Below are positions 18,929 to 28,460 of a stretch of 64,000 bases of DNA, piece after piece. Source of the DNA: GCA-2720975 sp964469565. Its GTDB lineage: Bacteria; Planctomycetota; UBA1135; GCA-002686595. The notes beneath the pieces were generated by a model. That model was given only the letters and a program-made list of their open reading frames with translations, had not been told where the DNA came from and ran no database searches. The position numbers were made by a program, and so were the translations under genes. How positions within the stretch are numbered: position 1 is the first letter of the stretch; each line of letters opens with the position of its first letter. The DNA lies in assembly GCA_964469565.1 (NCBI GenBank), contig CAYXZD010000016.1, positions 34,543 to 98,542 on the forward strand, written 5' to 3'.

Positions 18929-19327
18929 ATGAAACTGCCCCTAATCTGTTGCGCTATGTTCGTCGCTTGCTCAACGCATGAAACCGTTTTTGTGACAGAT
19001 CCCGGTGCCCTAGGACCCTATTCCGCAGCGGTGCAGATGGGTGACCTGGCCTTGATCTCCGGTAAACTGGGAGAGCGGGGTGGCAGCTTTGAACATGAAG
19101 TTCAAACGTGCCTTGATGCGGTCGAGCAGATCCTGGTGGGGATGGACATGAGTCTGGCTGATGTGATCGAAACGCGTGTGTACTTGACGGATATTGAGCA
19201 GTACGCAGCATTCAATGCGATCTATGCACAACGCATGACGGCCCCCTATCCCACCCGGACTTGTGTGGCTGTAGCGGCTCTGCCGGGTGGTGCCCGCGTG
19301 GAGGTGCAGGTGGCGGCTCGACGTTGA
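18929..19327 (+). CDS. RidA/YjgF-family protein with lipoprotein signal
   Basis: 132 residues. After an N-terminal lipoprotein-type signal (CCAMFVAC-S) comes a complete RidA domain: GPYSAAVQMGDLALISGKLG, ADVIETRVYLTDIEQY, the conserved arginine in PTRTCVAVAALPGGARVEV. RidA proteins hydrolyse reactive enamine/imine intermediates and are normally cytoplasmic, so a secreted, lipid-anchored form is unusual. ATG 18929 is chosen; a TTG directly upstream adds one residue. It is convergent with the saccharopine dehydrogenase-like gene, 16 bp between stops, which may point to a shared amino acid pathway, though they are not co-transcribed. Confidence 0.85.
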   Translation: MKLPLICCAMFVACSTHETVFVTDPGALGPYSAAVQMGDLALISGKLGERGGSFEHEVQTCLDAVEQILVGMDMSLADVIETRVYLTDIEQYAAFNAIYAQRMTAPYPTRTCVAVAALPGGARVEVQVAARR

Positions 19328-19343
19328 TCCCTTGCTGGGACCC

Positions 19344-20486
19344 CTAAAGATCTCGGACTGAGTGCGAGTAGTGGACCCCACGCTCCGCAAGGGCAGCGTG
19401 TACCTCCTCGAGCAGGCCGGGCAACTGGCCAAGAACCTCGGGAGCGTGCACACCTGGCTGATGAATCCGGCCATCTAAGAGCATGGAAGCGACAATCGAG
19501 CAGGGCAGGGCTGTCGTGCGCGACATGCTTGAGGCTTGCTTGTCTTGGGAGTAAAAGTCGAGCAGTTCAAAGCGGTGCCGTTGGCGCTTTCCGTCCTGCA
19601 CTCCGTCACACGTGACACGCATGACGGTGAGATCTTCCTCTCCATCTTCATAAGTCCACTTGGGAAACAGCAGTGCGCTGGTCACATCTAGGGGACGCAC
19701 GCTGACCCCGTTCACTTCGATGGGCTCCTTGCTGAACAAGCCTGTCTCGCGAAAGATCCGCATGATCTCAATGTGGCCCGGATAACGCAGGGTGCGCTCA
19801 ATCATGTCCGGTACGTCCAGCGTGTAGGCTAGGCTGCGCAGGCCATCGGTATTGAAAGCCTCCAAAGTTCCTACACCTTCAAACTCAAGGAGTTCGGGCT
19901 CGCTCAATGCAGGGCGAGTGACGAGTTGACCGTTCTCGACAATACGACTCTCTCGCGTGTATTCCTCAATCACGTCCGCCGGTGCGAAGCCCGCCTTATA
20001 CTCATAGGGCCACTTACGCTTGCGCGGCAAGCCACCTACGAGGATCTCAATGCGCTCGCATGTGTCGAGAGCGTTGTATCCCCATCCTGCCTGCATGTTG
20101 CTCATGCCCGGCGCGACGCCGCAGTCGACGATGGCGGTGACCCCAGCATCCTTGGCCTTGCCGCTCAAGGCGAGGGCATCGTCAGCCATGAAGGAGATGT
20201 CGGCGTAGGGCTTGCCCGCGTCGATGACTGCGGCCAGTGCACCGAGGCCAAGATGACTGGCCAGGGCGCCACAGACGAGATCATGCTGCAGGGCGATTGA
20301 TCGCACCGTTCCACTGACCGAAAGGTCTGCCTGCAAGAATTGAAGGTCAGGACACTGTGATTTCGCTTGCGCTAGGTTGGCTTGTGAATAGTCAACGAGT
20401 GTGACGGTAAGATCGCCACCTTCTGCAAGGTCTCGGGCTATTTCTCGGCCGACCATTCCGGCGCCGAGTACGACGGCTTTTTGCAT
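19344..20486 (-). CDS. Saccharopine dehydrogenase-family oxidoreductase
   Basis: 380-residue NAD(P)-dependent enzyme. The N-terminal Rossmann motif VVLGAGMVGREIARDLA is followed by SLV-type segments and DCGVAPGMSNMQAG, characteristic of the saccharopine dehydrogenase/lysine 6-dehydrogenase group. The reaction is probably an oxidation of an amino acid such as lysine, or the related imine reduction, which would fit the nearby RidA protein. ATG 20486 starts directly at the Rossmann fold; an upstream frame to 20510 adds only eight residues. Substrate specificity is not visible. Confidence 0.86.
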   Translation of the reverse strand: MQKAVVLGAGMVGREIARDLAEGGDLTVTLVDYSQANLAQAKSQCPDLQFLQADLSVSGTVRSIALQHDLVCGALASHLGLGALAAVIDAGKPYADISFMADDALALSGKAKDAGVTAIVDCGVAPGMSNMQAGWGYNALDTCERIEILVGGLPRKRKWPYEYKAGFAPADVIEEYTRESRIVENGQLVTRPALSEPELLEFEGVGTLEAFNTDGLRSLAYTLDVPDMIERTLRYPGHIEIMRIFRETGLFSKEPIEVNGVSVRPLDVTSALLFPKWTYEDGEEDLTVMRVTCDGVQDGKRQRHRFELLDFYSQDKQASSMSRTTALPCSIVASMLLDGRIHQPGVHAPEVLGQLPGLLEEVHAALAERGVHYSHSVRDL

Positions 20487-20611
20487 GTATCTGGGCTCTC
20501 GGGGCGTCAATGGGGCTGCTTGGAGGGGGGGCAGATGCTAGCAGGGGGGGCTGCCCTTGCCTAGGAATCTGGAAACTCAAGCTTGTGGCTGGGAACGCCG
20601 AAAAATAAGTC

Positions 20612-21208
20612 ATGTGCATCGCGTCTGTACAACTCTTGGGTGCCTTGAGCTCTGGCCTTGCTTCCCTCGTGTTGCTTGCCGTAGAAGCGCCCACGTGTGT
20701 TCGGACGGATTGGGAGCAGCTTGTAGGGGAGCAGGCCCGGGTAACGGACGAGCCCGTTTCTGTCGTGTTGCAGTTTCATTCATTGGTGGAGAATTGGGAC
20801 GGTTACTGCACACCCTTCAGCGCACGCACGCACTTAGCCGTCCGAGCTTGGTCAGATACACAGCGACCCTGGCACCGAAGCGAATACGAGGCTCCTGCTG
20901 TTCAGGTGTATGTCAGGAGAGGCGGGCTCGCTGAGAAGAGACTTCTAGCCGCAGCCGCCCACGACCGCTTTGTGGTGACGGGGCACGTTCGCGCATTATT
21001 CCTGGGCCGGCCTTGGATCGAGGTGGTCTCAGCTTGTCCGACCCGGGAACAGGTGCCCCTCGGAAGCATCCTGCATGCGAGTCGGGCTCTGAAGTTGTTG
21101 GGCCGTGGAGCCCATGATCTGGCCCGGGAACAACTACATCGGGCCCTTGATGCTCCACTCCCTAGGCACGCGCGGCTGGCCCTGCAGAAAATACTGCAGA
21201 GGGTTTAA
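20612..21208 (+). CDS. Hypothetical exported protein
   Basis: 198 residues, no recognised family. The N-terminus has a hydrophobic stretch (LLGALSSGLASLVLLAVEA) consistent with a signal peptide, followed by a domain rich in beta-strand patterns (VVLQFHSLVENW, VVTGHVRALFLGRPWIEV) and an alpha-helical C-terminus. Planctomycetes have many such short exported proteins. There is no clear ribosome-binding site before ATG 20612. Divergent from the dehydrogenase. Confidence 0.55.
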   Translation: MCIASVQLLGALSSGLASLVLLAVEAPTCVRTDWEQLVGEQARVTDEPVSVVLQFHSLVENWDGYCTPFSARTHLAVRAWSDTQRPWHRSEYEAPAVQVYVRRGGLAEKRLLAAAAHDRFVVTGHVRALFLGRPWIEVVSACPTREQVPLGSILHASRALKLLGRGAHDLAREQLHRALDAPLPRHARLALQKILQRV

Positions 21209-21324
21209 GTGTCGGTGTAATCGGTGCGTTGAAGCCGTGGGCTTGCTCGGCCCCCCACTTGGCGCACTTCGGCAAGATTCCATGAAATGATAGAGGCGGG
21301 CATCCCAATGAAAAGGGAAGCGCC

Positions 21325-22218
21325 ATGCCTAAGCCCTTTTCCTCTCTCCTTCGGCCTCTGCCCCTGTTGGCAGTCGGACTCGCCGTCCTTTGTATTGCCC
21401 TCTTGGCTGGTGAAACCGTGGACCTAGTGGGGCAATCCCTCGGTAAGGGATCGCCGCTGCGGGAGGTGACTTTGATTGCGTTAGGGCTAGTGGCCGTCGG
21501 AGCCTTGTGGTTTCTGGCGGTGGAGGCAAGGCGTTGGATGCGCCTGCGGCGCGTCGAAAGGCTCAAGGAACAACTCGCAGGGGAGGGGCGCGCCAGTCCA
21601 GAGTTACGGGTCAGTGTGGCAGCCTGGTTGACGGATCTGGAACAGGCCCATGATGCGGAGCTCCAACCGGTTATCGCAAAGACTCGCAGTGCCCTAGCTC
21701 ATTGCCGAAACGTGGCCGGTGTGCGGCAGTGCCTCGACAGTCATTTGATGGGGGAGCTCGATGAACGGGTTGAGCGTGAAATCCGTCGTAGCGCACTTCG
21801 CCTGGGGCTTGCCTCCAGCTTCCTTTCCATCCCCGTGCTTGATGGAGTGTTGACCTTAGTGTTCTCACTGCGCTTGGTGCGTCGTGTAGCCGCCCTCCAT
21901 GGGGCCCGACCTGGCGTGACCGGTACGATGCACTTGTTGCGTGAGGTGGCGTTGGCCGTGGTGGCAGCTGACTTGAGTCAGCACGCAGCCGATGCGATTT
22001 CGACTCGAGTGGGGGGATTAGCTGCAGCTGCAGGTCAGAGTCTTGTGACGGCAACGCTAGTTGTACGCGTGGGCCTCTGGACGATGAGTGTTTGCCGCCC
22101 CCTACCCCTAGATCGACCGGGCTTGGGATCGTTCGTTGTGCGCGGTGCGGCGAGTGAACTGACGCACTGCGTTCGCGGTGGCGTGCAGCGCGCGATGGGT
22201 GCGTTACGTTCGTCGTGA
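21325..22218 (+). CDS. YcjF/DUF697-like membrane protein
   Basis: 297 residues. Two hydrophobic segments near the N-terminus (LLAVGLAVLCIALLAG, EVTLIALGLVAVGALWFL), a helical linker with RRWMRLRRVERLKEQ, then a hydrophobic hairpin region with SSFLSIPVLDGVLTLVFSLRLVRRVAALHG, which is the pattern of DUF697/UPF0283 (YcjF). In proteobacteria YcjF pairs with the GTPase-like YcjX, but no such partner is next to it here. A GGGAAG ribosome-binding site precedes ATG 21325. Function unknown. Confidence 0.7.
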   Translation: MPKPFSSLLRPLPLLAVGLAVLCIALLAGETVDLVGQSLGKGSPLREVTLIALGLVAVGALWFLAVEARRWMRLRRVERLKEQLAGEGRASPELRVSVAAWLTDLEQAHDAELQPVIAKTRSALAHCRNVAGVRQCLDSHLMGELDERVEREIRRSALRLGLASSFLSIPVLDGVLTLVFSLRLVRRVAALHGARPGVTGTMHLLREVALAVVAADLSQHAADAISTRVGGLAAAAGQSLVTATLVVRVGLWTMSVCRPLPLDRPGLGSFVVRGAASELTHCVRGGVQRAMGALRSS

Positions 22219-22240
22219 TTGGATCGGCGCTCTACAGTGG

Positions 22241-23383
22241 CTAATCCAAGAGCCGCGGATAGCGGTAATACACTTCAAGGCAAAGAACCATCATGGCCGT
22301 CGAGTACACGCGCCCGCCATAAGAACACCAAGGCCCAATGGGGTCCCAACTGCCTGCTTTGTCCCCCTTGCTATGTTGAGTCTTTATCAGTGCTGTCTTC
22401 ATCGACTTGTTCCAGGCCTTCCAAGGGTCTCCGCCCAGCTGGAACATGGCTTGGGTGCCAAAATACACATAGTACATATCGACCATTGGATTCTCTGAAT
22501 CCCACAGGGGCATGCGCTTGAGGAGCAACTCCGTTTGCTTTTCCCAAACCTGCGGGTCGGTCTTGCGACCCATGGTAAACGAGCGCACGGTCATGGCGAT
22601 GGCGGTCATGGCTTCACCTGTTTCGGTGGGGAAGTCCGCATTGAGTCCGGGGATGCGTGCGCTAGGAGAGCCTTTGGCGTCATACCCCACACGACCACTG
22701 GCCTCATCGGTGACTTGCAAGAGCCATGTTTCCATTCCGTCGAATGCCGCATCATCAATTTCGATGCCGGCCTCTTGGGCGACGGCCAGGGCGAGGGCAC
22801 ACCAAGCACTGATGCACGTGTCGTTGTCGCCGACCGCAGGTACGTCGTAGCGCCAGGCGCCATACGTGTTGCGACCCAGCGCCACAAACTCGCAAGCCTT
22901 GGTGAGGGGTTCCACGAGTTCATCAGCACCGCTCAGTAGGTATGCCTCTCCTAGTGCAAGTGTTGCGACTGCGTGGTTGTACAAAAACGAGTGGTGGGTT
23001 TTCTTCCCAAACTGTCCGCTTGACTTGTTCTGTTGCTTGAGCAGCCAGGTGAGGGCCTTTTCGACTGTTGCTTGATGCTCACCCTGTATCGTGCTGTGCC
23101 CATCTGCTAGAAACGCCAATAGGGTCAGGCCTGTGAGCCCGACGTCATGCAGGCCCTTCGCTGTCGGCCACGTCCCGTCATCGGACTGTGCCCGAGCGAG
23201 CCAGGTAAGGGCAGCGGCGACATTCTTGTCGGTCTTCTTGCCCCCTTCCTTGCGAATCCGCTTGCCCTTGGCTCCCCCGACAACGCGGGCTTCCATCCAG
23301 TCACTGGCTGGCCTGAAGGTGTCTTGGACTCCGCACGGAGGCGGTGCGATTGAGAGGGCCAAGCATGCAAGGGATGTAATCAT
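22241..23383 (-). CDS. Secreted prenyltransferase/squalene-oxidase-repeat protein
   Basis: 380 residues with a signal peptide (MITSLACLALSIAPPPCG). The body consists of alpha-barrel repeats of the terpenoid-cyclase/prenyltransferase fold: NVAAALTWLARAQSDDGTW, HDVGLTGLTLLAFLADGHS, VEKALTWLLKQQN. There is no DxDD catalytic motif of hopene cyclases, and export rules out that chemistry. This is one of the abundant planctomycete proteins with a repeat-only alpha/alpha toroid and unknown function. Start ATG 23383 rather than 23431 because the signal peptide begins there. Confidence 0.85.
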   Translation of the reverse strand: MITSLACLALSIAPPPCGVQDTFRPASDWMEARVVGGAKGKRIRKEGGKKTDKNVAAALTWLARAQSDDGTWPTAKGLHDVGLTGLTLLAFLADGHSTIQGEHQATVEKALTWLLKQQNKSSGQFGKKTHHSFLYNHAVATLALGEAYLLSGADELVEPLTKACEFVALGRNTYGAWRYDVPAVGDNDTCISAWCALALAVAQEAGIEIDDAAFDGMETWLLQVTDEASGRVGYDAKGSPSARIPGLNADFPTETGEAMTAIAMTVRSFTMGRKTDPQVWEKQTELLLKRMPLWDSENPMVDMYYVYFGTQAMFQLGGDPWKAWNKSMKTALIKTQHSKGDKAGSWDPIGPWCSYGGRVYSTAMMVLCLEVYYRYPRLLD

Positions 23384-23518
23384 CTCGCCACTCTTGTCGT
23401 TGTATCCGAAAAGGGCAAGGAGGAAACCCAAATTGCCTCTCGCGCACTTCCAGAGGAGGGCGCATGAAGAGTTGCAATGGACCCGTCAAGCCCTAACCAC
23501 AGGTGAGCGTGCGCCCCT

Positions 23519-24901
23519 CTATTGGAATTGAATGACGATGGCCTCGCTGAATCCGTAGCCCTTAGTCCCTCCAGCATCGCTGAACCAAACTTGAAAACGC
23601 CACGTTGAACCGGGGGTGATGAGGCCCTTTGAGCGCGGAGGGGAAGTCAGGTCGAGGGGGATGAGTGCGACCCCATCGGGTGCCACTTGCGCTGGTTTGC
23701 CGAGTCGGAGGTAGAAGCCTACCCAGCCGGGTGTGATGCACAGGGTGCCATCGCCTGCGGGAAGGCTGGCAGCATTGACTCCGTAGAACCCCATAGCGAC
23801 ACCTCCGGGAAGGTTACTGGCGAGGAGAGTCAGGTCGTTGCGACTGACATCGGGCGTGCCATGGGCAGCTAGGTAGACCGGTTCACCCCATGAGCTTGAT
23901 GCGGAACTGCAGTAGACGCTGCCCACCGCGCCGCCCATCACCTGGACTTCGCTAAGGGAAAGCACTCCATTGTTGTCGTTGTTCTTGCCCAAGAGTTGGA
24001 TCCGGACCCGATCCCCTTGTGTTCCCGGCGGCAGGACTACGACGTGCTTGTCGTGCTGGGCGACGTTGCCCGTGCCCGCGAAGTAGTCGGCCCCGAACAC
24101 TTCCGCCCCTCGGGAGAAGACTGAAACCCGGAAGTTGGACAGGCGCGTCCAGCAGCAATCACCTCGGTTGTAAAGTAGGACCTCAGCCAGATCCCAAGTG
24201 GCTCCAAGGCTGACTTCCCACCAGGAATTAGTGTCATTGGGATCGGTGTGCGTGGTGGTTGAGTTCTGCCATTTTCCATTGATCCAGCCATCGATGGCGC
24301 GACTAGGGATGCCTCCATACCCTGTGCTCGATTGGGAGGCTGTGCCAAGCGGGGCAAGGTTGGCGAGGCCGGCGCTGGGGCCGAGCACTTCGACTTCTGC
24401 CAGGCTGAGAACATCATCTCCAGCGGAGTTTGGACCGAGTAGTGCGATCCGTACCCGGTCTCCGGCCATGGCGGGCGGCAGGTCGATGGGGAAGGACCCT
24501 CCTTGGGCAACCCCTCCACCGCTCATGAACCAATTGGATCCATGCACTTCGGTGGCACCGTCGAAGAGCGAGACTCTGAAATTGGAAAGGCGATCGCCGC
24601 AGCAATCCGATCGGTTGTGAAGAATGATTTCGAGGACATCCCTCCGAGCGCCAAGGTCAACCTCCCACCATGAGCCGGGTTGATTAGCGGTGTGGCTCAC
24701 TGAGCCCTGAGTGTAGTCGCCTTCCGTGGAGCCATCGATGGCTCTGCTGGCAACCGCTCCTGCGTTTGTCGTGGACTGGTAAGCCGACCCATGGCGAGCG
24801 TGGTTGACTCGGGCTTGCGACCACACGGGCGAGGCTGTAACGCCACAGGCCATGACGATGCAAGCAATGGTGGGCCGGCGAGGGATGGCTGATGGTTGCA
24901 T
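23519..24901 (-). CDS. Secreted protein with two fucolectin/F5-8-type domains
   Basis: 460 residues. A signal peptide at 1-30 is followed by two tandem galactose/fucose-binding-like modules (about 30-165 and 180-320). Both carry the hallmark features: STTNAGAVASRAIDG / SSTGYGGIPSRAIDG, WWEVDLG / WWEVSLG, NRSDCCGDRLSNFRV / NRGDCCWTRLSNFRV with vicinal cysteines. The C-terminal part (330-460) is a beta domain found at the end of many planctomycete exported proteins, closing with TWRFQVWFSD. It probably binds glycans at the cell surface or outside. Catalytic residues are not seen. Confidence 0.88.
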   Translation of the reverse strand: MQPSAIPRRPTIACIVMACGVTASPVWSQARVNHARHGSAYQSTTNAGAVASRAIDGSTEGDYTQGSVSHTANQPGSWWEVDLGARRDVLEIILHNRSDCCGDRLSNFRVSLFDGATEVHGSNWFMSGGGVAQGGSFPIDLPPAMAGDRVRIALLGPNSAGDDVLSLAEVEVLGPSAGLANLAPLGTASQSSTGYGGIPSRAIDGWINGKWQNSTTTHTDPNDTNSWWEVSLGATWDLAEVLLYNRGDCCWTRLSNFRVSVFSRGAEVFGADYFAGTGNVAQHDKHVVVLPPGTQGDRVRIQLLGKNNDNNGVLSLSEVQVMGGAVGSVYCSSASSSWGEPVYLAAHGTPDVSRNDLTLLASNLPGGVAMGFYGVNAASLPAGDGTLCITPGWVGFYLRLGKPAQVAPDGVALIPLDLTSPPRSKGLITPGSTWRFQVWFSDAGGTKGYGFSEAIVIQFQ

Positions 24902-25152
24902 GGCGGGGCTCCTTGGCTTGTGAGTTGTGGGTCACTGAAGCAGGGACCCGTGCGAGTGGGCCCTTGAACCATCAGGAGTTTCTGCGATTCAAAGGACCCT
25001 TCTGAAACTAGCTGCAATGTCTGCATCTAGCCAGTAGTAATCCAAAGGCCCATTTCAAGGCCCGTTTCTCAGTGCTAGATGGGTCCCCTCCTGTGCGGCA
25101 TGACGCTGGGCTGCACGGAAACGGGGGGCTGCGCCGGGGAATGAGTCCTTCG
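24902..25152. other. Intergenic region, 251 bp
   Basis: Between two minus-strand genes for exported proteins. No reading frame, repeat or strong hairpin recognised; presumably the promoter of the fucolectin-domain gene. Confidence 0.4.
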
Positions 25153-26727
25153 CTACTCCTTGCTCGCGTCGGCGGACTCCTCTTCCAGTCCAGCCTTCAA
25201 GCGAATAAGCCCTTGCACCTGCTTGACGAGTTTGCCGATCTCTTTCTTTGGGGTCGGGATGGTCTCAACCTTAGTGTTGAAGTCCGTCTGGTTGGAGAGC
25301 TCTTCTTGGAGTTCAAGGGACGGTGGGGTACCCATCAGTTCAGCAACGGATTCTAAGAGGGCCTTTGTTTTCTCCGCGTCGGACTTTAGGTAGTCGGCCA
25401 GTGTGTAGATCAACTCTACATCGAAGGGGTTTGTGCGCATGCCCCGGGAAAGCAGGGCGATGGCTTCGTCGGGGGAAGATTCCCGCAGAGCTCGTGCTTC
25501 GATGAGGGCGATGCGCCCGCTGTGGTAGCGATCTAATCCCAAGTTCATTGCAAAGGCCAAGCCCATGTGATGTTCCACACCGGTTCGTTTCCCTGTGCGC
25601 CAACCGCTATAGCCGGGGATCCACCAGTTTGCTGTGGACTGCGCGATGGGTTTGACGGACTGACCTAGGCGGGCGAGGAACGGGCTCTTGCCCGGTTGTC
25701 CCGAATACGAAAGTACCGCGCGGTGCCCGGGTTGGTACATGCCCATGGCGGGTCTGCCGAGTGCAACCCATGAGTACTGGGCGAGTGTTGACAAGCGTCC
25801 GCAAACTCCACCGTCCTCTATGACGCGTGGGATGGAACTGGGATGCCATTCACTCGACTTGAAGCGGATGTGAGGATTCTCATAGTCCCAGGTGTACTTG
25901 GCATAAGTCTTGACCTTGCCCGTATCCCGATAGCGTTGCAGCACATGGTCTGCCTCATTGGGGGGGACGAGTTGCTGGAGGGGCGCGAGCAATGGCCAGG
26001 GGGTATGTGCCATCGGGAAAATGGGCCAGGGGCCCGTATGCCCCTCCTGGGGGGATTCGTGCAGTGCAATCAGGCGCTTGATGGAAGCTAGGGTGTGCGT
26101 ACGCTGACGATCGGGATAGGCCTGCAACATCGAAGCCGTCGCGGACCACAATTGGTTGCGGTGTTTCTTTTTTGTTGGAAGGGGAGTGCCTGCGCTCTCG
26201 TGTAGCGCGGCAGGGTCGGCGAGCGCCTCACCGAGAGTCTGCTCACTTTCCCGAATGTATCGGGCCAAGGATTGGGCCTCCTCCGAAGGCTCGATCGCTT
26301 TGTCCGGCTCGCCGGCGTCCCAAAGCGCCCGTTCACCTATCAGGTCCTTGGATTGCACGGCAACAGCGAGAAGGAGGTGTCCATACGTGTCTGCATGGAG
26401 GCCTCCCACTCCCCTGCGTAGGTATTCGAGATTCTGTGCATAAACAGGGGGCACGGGGGCTTCGATGGTCAGCAGGCCTGCGCGCAATTCCGGGTGTTTG
26501 CCGAGCCACTCCCAGAAGTCCGCAGGTAACTCCGATTGAGCGCGCAAGTCTTGCTCGGCTTGATTCAGGAATGGGCCTTGCTGGTCAGCACCCCAGGTGT
26601 CCATCGATGCAGGCTCCTGCACCGCACCCGCTTGGGGAGACAGCCATCCGAGCGATCCCGCACAACTCAAGACACCCACGCCAAGACAACGAATGAGGTT
26701 ACGACTACCACGGATGAGAACTGTCAT
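25153..26727 (-). CDS. Exported protein with transglutaminase-like Cys-His region
   Basis: 524 residues with a signal peptide (VGVLSCAGSLGWLSPQAGAV). The N-terminal half is helical. In the middle IEDGGVCGRLSTLAQYSWVALG followed by GMYQPGHRAVLSY resembles the Cys and His core of transglutaminase-like cysteine hydrolases; I could not place the Asp with certainty. A helical, TPR-like tail (about 400-490) contains IALLSRGMRTNPFDVELIYTLADYL. The family is seen in planctomycetes but uncharacterised. The position of the Cys-His pair is clear; the enzymatic role is inferred. Confidence 0.7.
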   Translation of the reverse strand: MTVLIRGSRNLIRCLGVGVLSCAGSLGWLSPQAGAVQEPASMDTWGADQQGPFLNQAEQDLRAQSELPADFWEWLGKHPELRAGLLTIEAPVPPVYAQNLEYLRRGVGGLHADTYGHLLLAVAVQSKDLIGERALWDAGEPDKAIEPSEEAQSLARYIRESEQTLGEALADPAALHESAGTPLPTKKKHRNQLWSATASMLQAYPDRQRTHTLASIKRLIALHESPQEGHTGPWPIFPMAHTPWPLLAPLQQLVPPNEADHVLQRYRDTGKVKTYAKYTWDYENPHIRFKSSEWHPSSIPRVIEDGGVCGRLSTLAQYSWVALGRPAMGMYQPGHRAVLSYSGQPGKSPFLARLGQSVKPIAQSTANWWIPGYSGWRTGKRTGVEHHMGLAFAMNLGLDRYHSGRIALIEARALRESSPDEAIALLSRGMRTNPFDVELIYTLADYLKSDAEKTKALLESVAELMGTPPSLELQEELSNQTDFNTKVETIPTPKKEIGKLVKQVQGLIRLKAGLEEESADASKE

Positions 26728-26999
26728 GGGGTTATCCTATCCGTTTGCTCTCAAGTTGAGGGGTAGCCTGCTTGGAGGGCGAGTAACGAATCGAACGCAG
26801 GGTCCCGAGTGGCCGTTTAGATCAGGTGCTGGACTTATGGCGGCCTGCAGTCAGAAGTGATTCGTTGCGCGTGCCCAATACGTCTCCAAGGTCCAAGGCC
26901 CGCAAGCAAAGTAGGTCGTCCCGCAACAGAACAATCTCTTGAACTAGTGTGTAGCAGTTCGGGCAAGAGACCCAGCTCTCCCCTAGGGTGGGGGCTCTC
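26728..26999. other. Divergent intergenic region, 272 bp
   Basis: Lies between the exported protein gene (minus) and the glycosyltransferase (plus). It should contain both promoters, but no strong -35/-10 pair stands out and no repeats are seen. Confidence 0.4.
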
Positions 27000-28244
27000 A
27001 TGAAGGTGCTGGTCTTATCTTGGTGTTACCCCAATCACCAACAACCCCTCCTGGGTTCCTTTGTCCGGGAGCGAACCAAGGCGCTCGCCGAGCGTTGTGA
27101 GGTCAAGGTGGTGGCTCCTGCCCGTTGGTTTCCGTGGGGGGGCTTTTGGATGCCGAAGCAGCGGCCGGTGACTCGTGCCTGCGAAACCCTGGACGGCATC
27201 GAGATTCTGCACCCGCGTTTCTTCAGTTTCCCCATCGTGCTCAAGTCCCTTGAGGGGGTTTTCTACTTCCTGAGTACCTGGTGGACCCTTCGGGCATTGC
27301 GTAAACGCTGGGCTTTCGATGTGATCGATGCCCACTTTGTTTACCCCGACGGGGTCGCCGGCGTGCTCCTTGGGAAGGCCCTGAGAGTCCCCGTCACCAT
27401 CACTCTGCGGGGCATGCTCCACTCACTGGTCCGCCGCCCTCTGCATCGAATGCAGATCAAGTACGCCCTGCGACATGCCCAGGGATTGATGGCGGTCAGT
27501 CAGTCCCTGGCCGATCACGCCGAGCGCCTTGGCGTGGCCCCCGGTTGTGTTCGCGTGGTGCAAAACGGGGTTGACCTGGAGCGATTTCAAATCCGTCCAA
27601 AGGCACAGGCTCGCGCCGAGCTTGGCATAGACTCTCAAAGTCGAGTACTGATTTCCGTGGGCCATGCCTTGCCGGGCAAGGGCTTCCAGCGAGTGATCAA
27701 GCTGATGCCACAGTTGCTCGAACGCTATCCTGATTTGGTGTACGTCATCGTTGGCGGTGAAACGTCCTATGCCAACTACCTCCCAACACTCCAGAGGATG
27801 ATCGCAGCCCTCGGTCTGGCTGATCATGTTCGGATCACAGGACCCCAAGAACCGGACCGAGTCGTCCGTTATCTCAATGCAGCAGACGTGTTTTGCCTCC
27901 TGACTGAATCTGAGGGCTGGGCCAATGTATTCCTTGAAGCCATTGCGAGCGGCCTACCGGTAGTGACGACCCGGGTGGGCGGCAATGCAGAGGTGATCAG
28001 TGATGCATCACTCGGCACCCTCGTGGATTACGGCGATACTCCTGCCGCCCTCAACGCACTGGATGAGGCCCTTGGTGGGGTGTGGGACCGGAATCGAATG
28101 CGTGCCCACGCAGAGCGTCACACTTGGCAAGCGGTGGCCGGTCGGGCCGAGGCGGCGCTCGCTCAGACAGTGAATCCGGTGCAATCACAGTACGCTTGCG
28201 TACCCCTAATGCATCCGGAAGAGGCCTCGCCCGCGGGGAAGTGA
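27000..28244 (+). CDS. Glycosyltransferase, GT4 family
   Basis: 414 residues, GT-B fold. N-terminal MKVLVLSWCYPNHQQPLLGSF is typical of EPS/LPS GT4 enzymes; the acceptor domain has DAHFVYPDGVAG and LRGMLHSL, and the donor domain has SVGHALPGKGFQRVIKL, and the nucleotide-sugar E-x7-E segment ESEGWANVFLEAIASGLPVV. Probable role: adding a sugar to a cell-surface polysaccharide or lipid. GTG 26988 adds four residues but ATG 27000 fits the family. It is followed by 216 bp and icmF. Confidence 0.9.
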   Translation: MKVLVLSWCYPNHQQPLLGSFVRERTKALAERCEVKVVAPARWFPWGGFWMPKQRPVTRACETLDGIEILHPRFFSFPIVLKSLEGVFYFLSTWWTLRALRKRWAFDVIDAHFVYPDGVAGVLLGKALRVPVTITLRGMLHSLVRRPLHRMQIKYALRHAQGLMAVSQSLADHAERLGVAPGCVRVVQNGVDLERFQIRPKAQARAELGIDSQSRVLISVGHALPGKGFQRVIKLMPQLLERYPDLVYVIVGGETSYANYLPTLQRMIAALGLADHVRITGPQEPDRVVRYLNAADVFCLLTESEGWANVFLEAIASGLPVVTTRVGGNAEVISDASLGTLVDYGDTPAALNALDEALGGVWDRNRMRAHAERHTWQAVAGRAEAALAQTVNPVQSQYACVPLMHPEEASPAGK

Positions 28245-28460
28245 GAGTATGCGGATGCTCGCATCCAGTCTGAGCTTGCGAGAGAGGCTCTTGGCGGGCT
28301 TGATTGACCTGTGTGGATCTGTGACTGCTTTCCCGCCAGGGCTTGCCGTCCCACCCTCGCCGTGCGGGGATGGCGGCTCATTCGGGTCAGTGCCGGGGTG
28401 TGCTCTGCCTTGGCCGGTCGGTATCATGGACGGTAGCCCCTTCCAGAGCCACGGTAGTCC

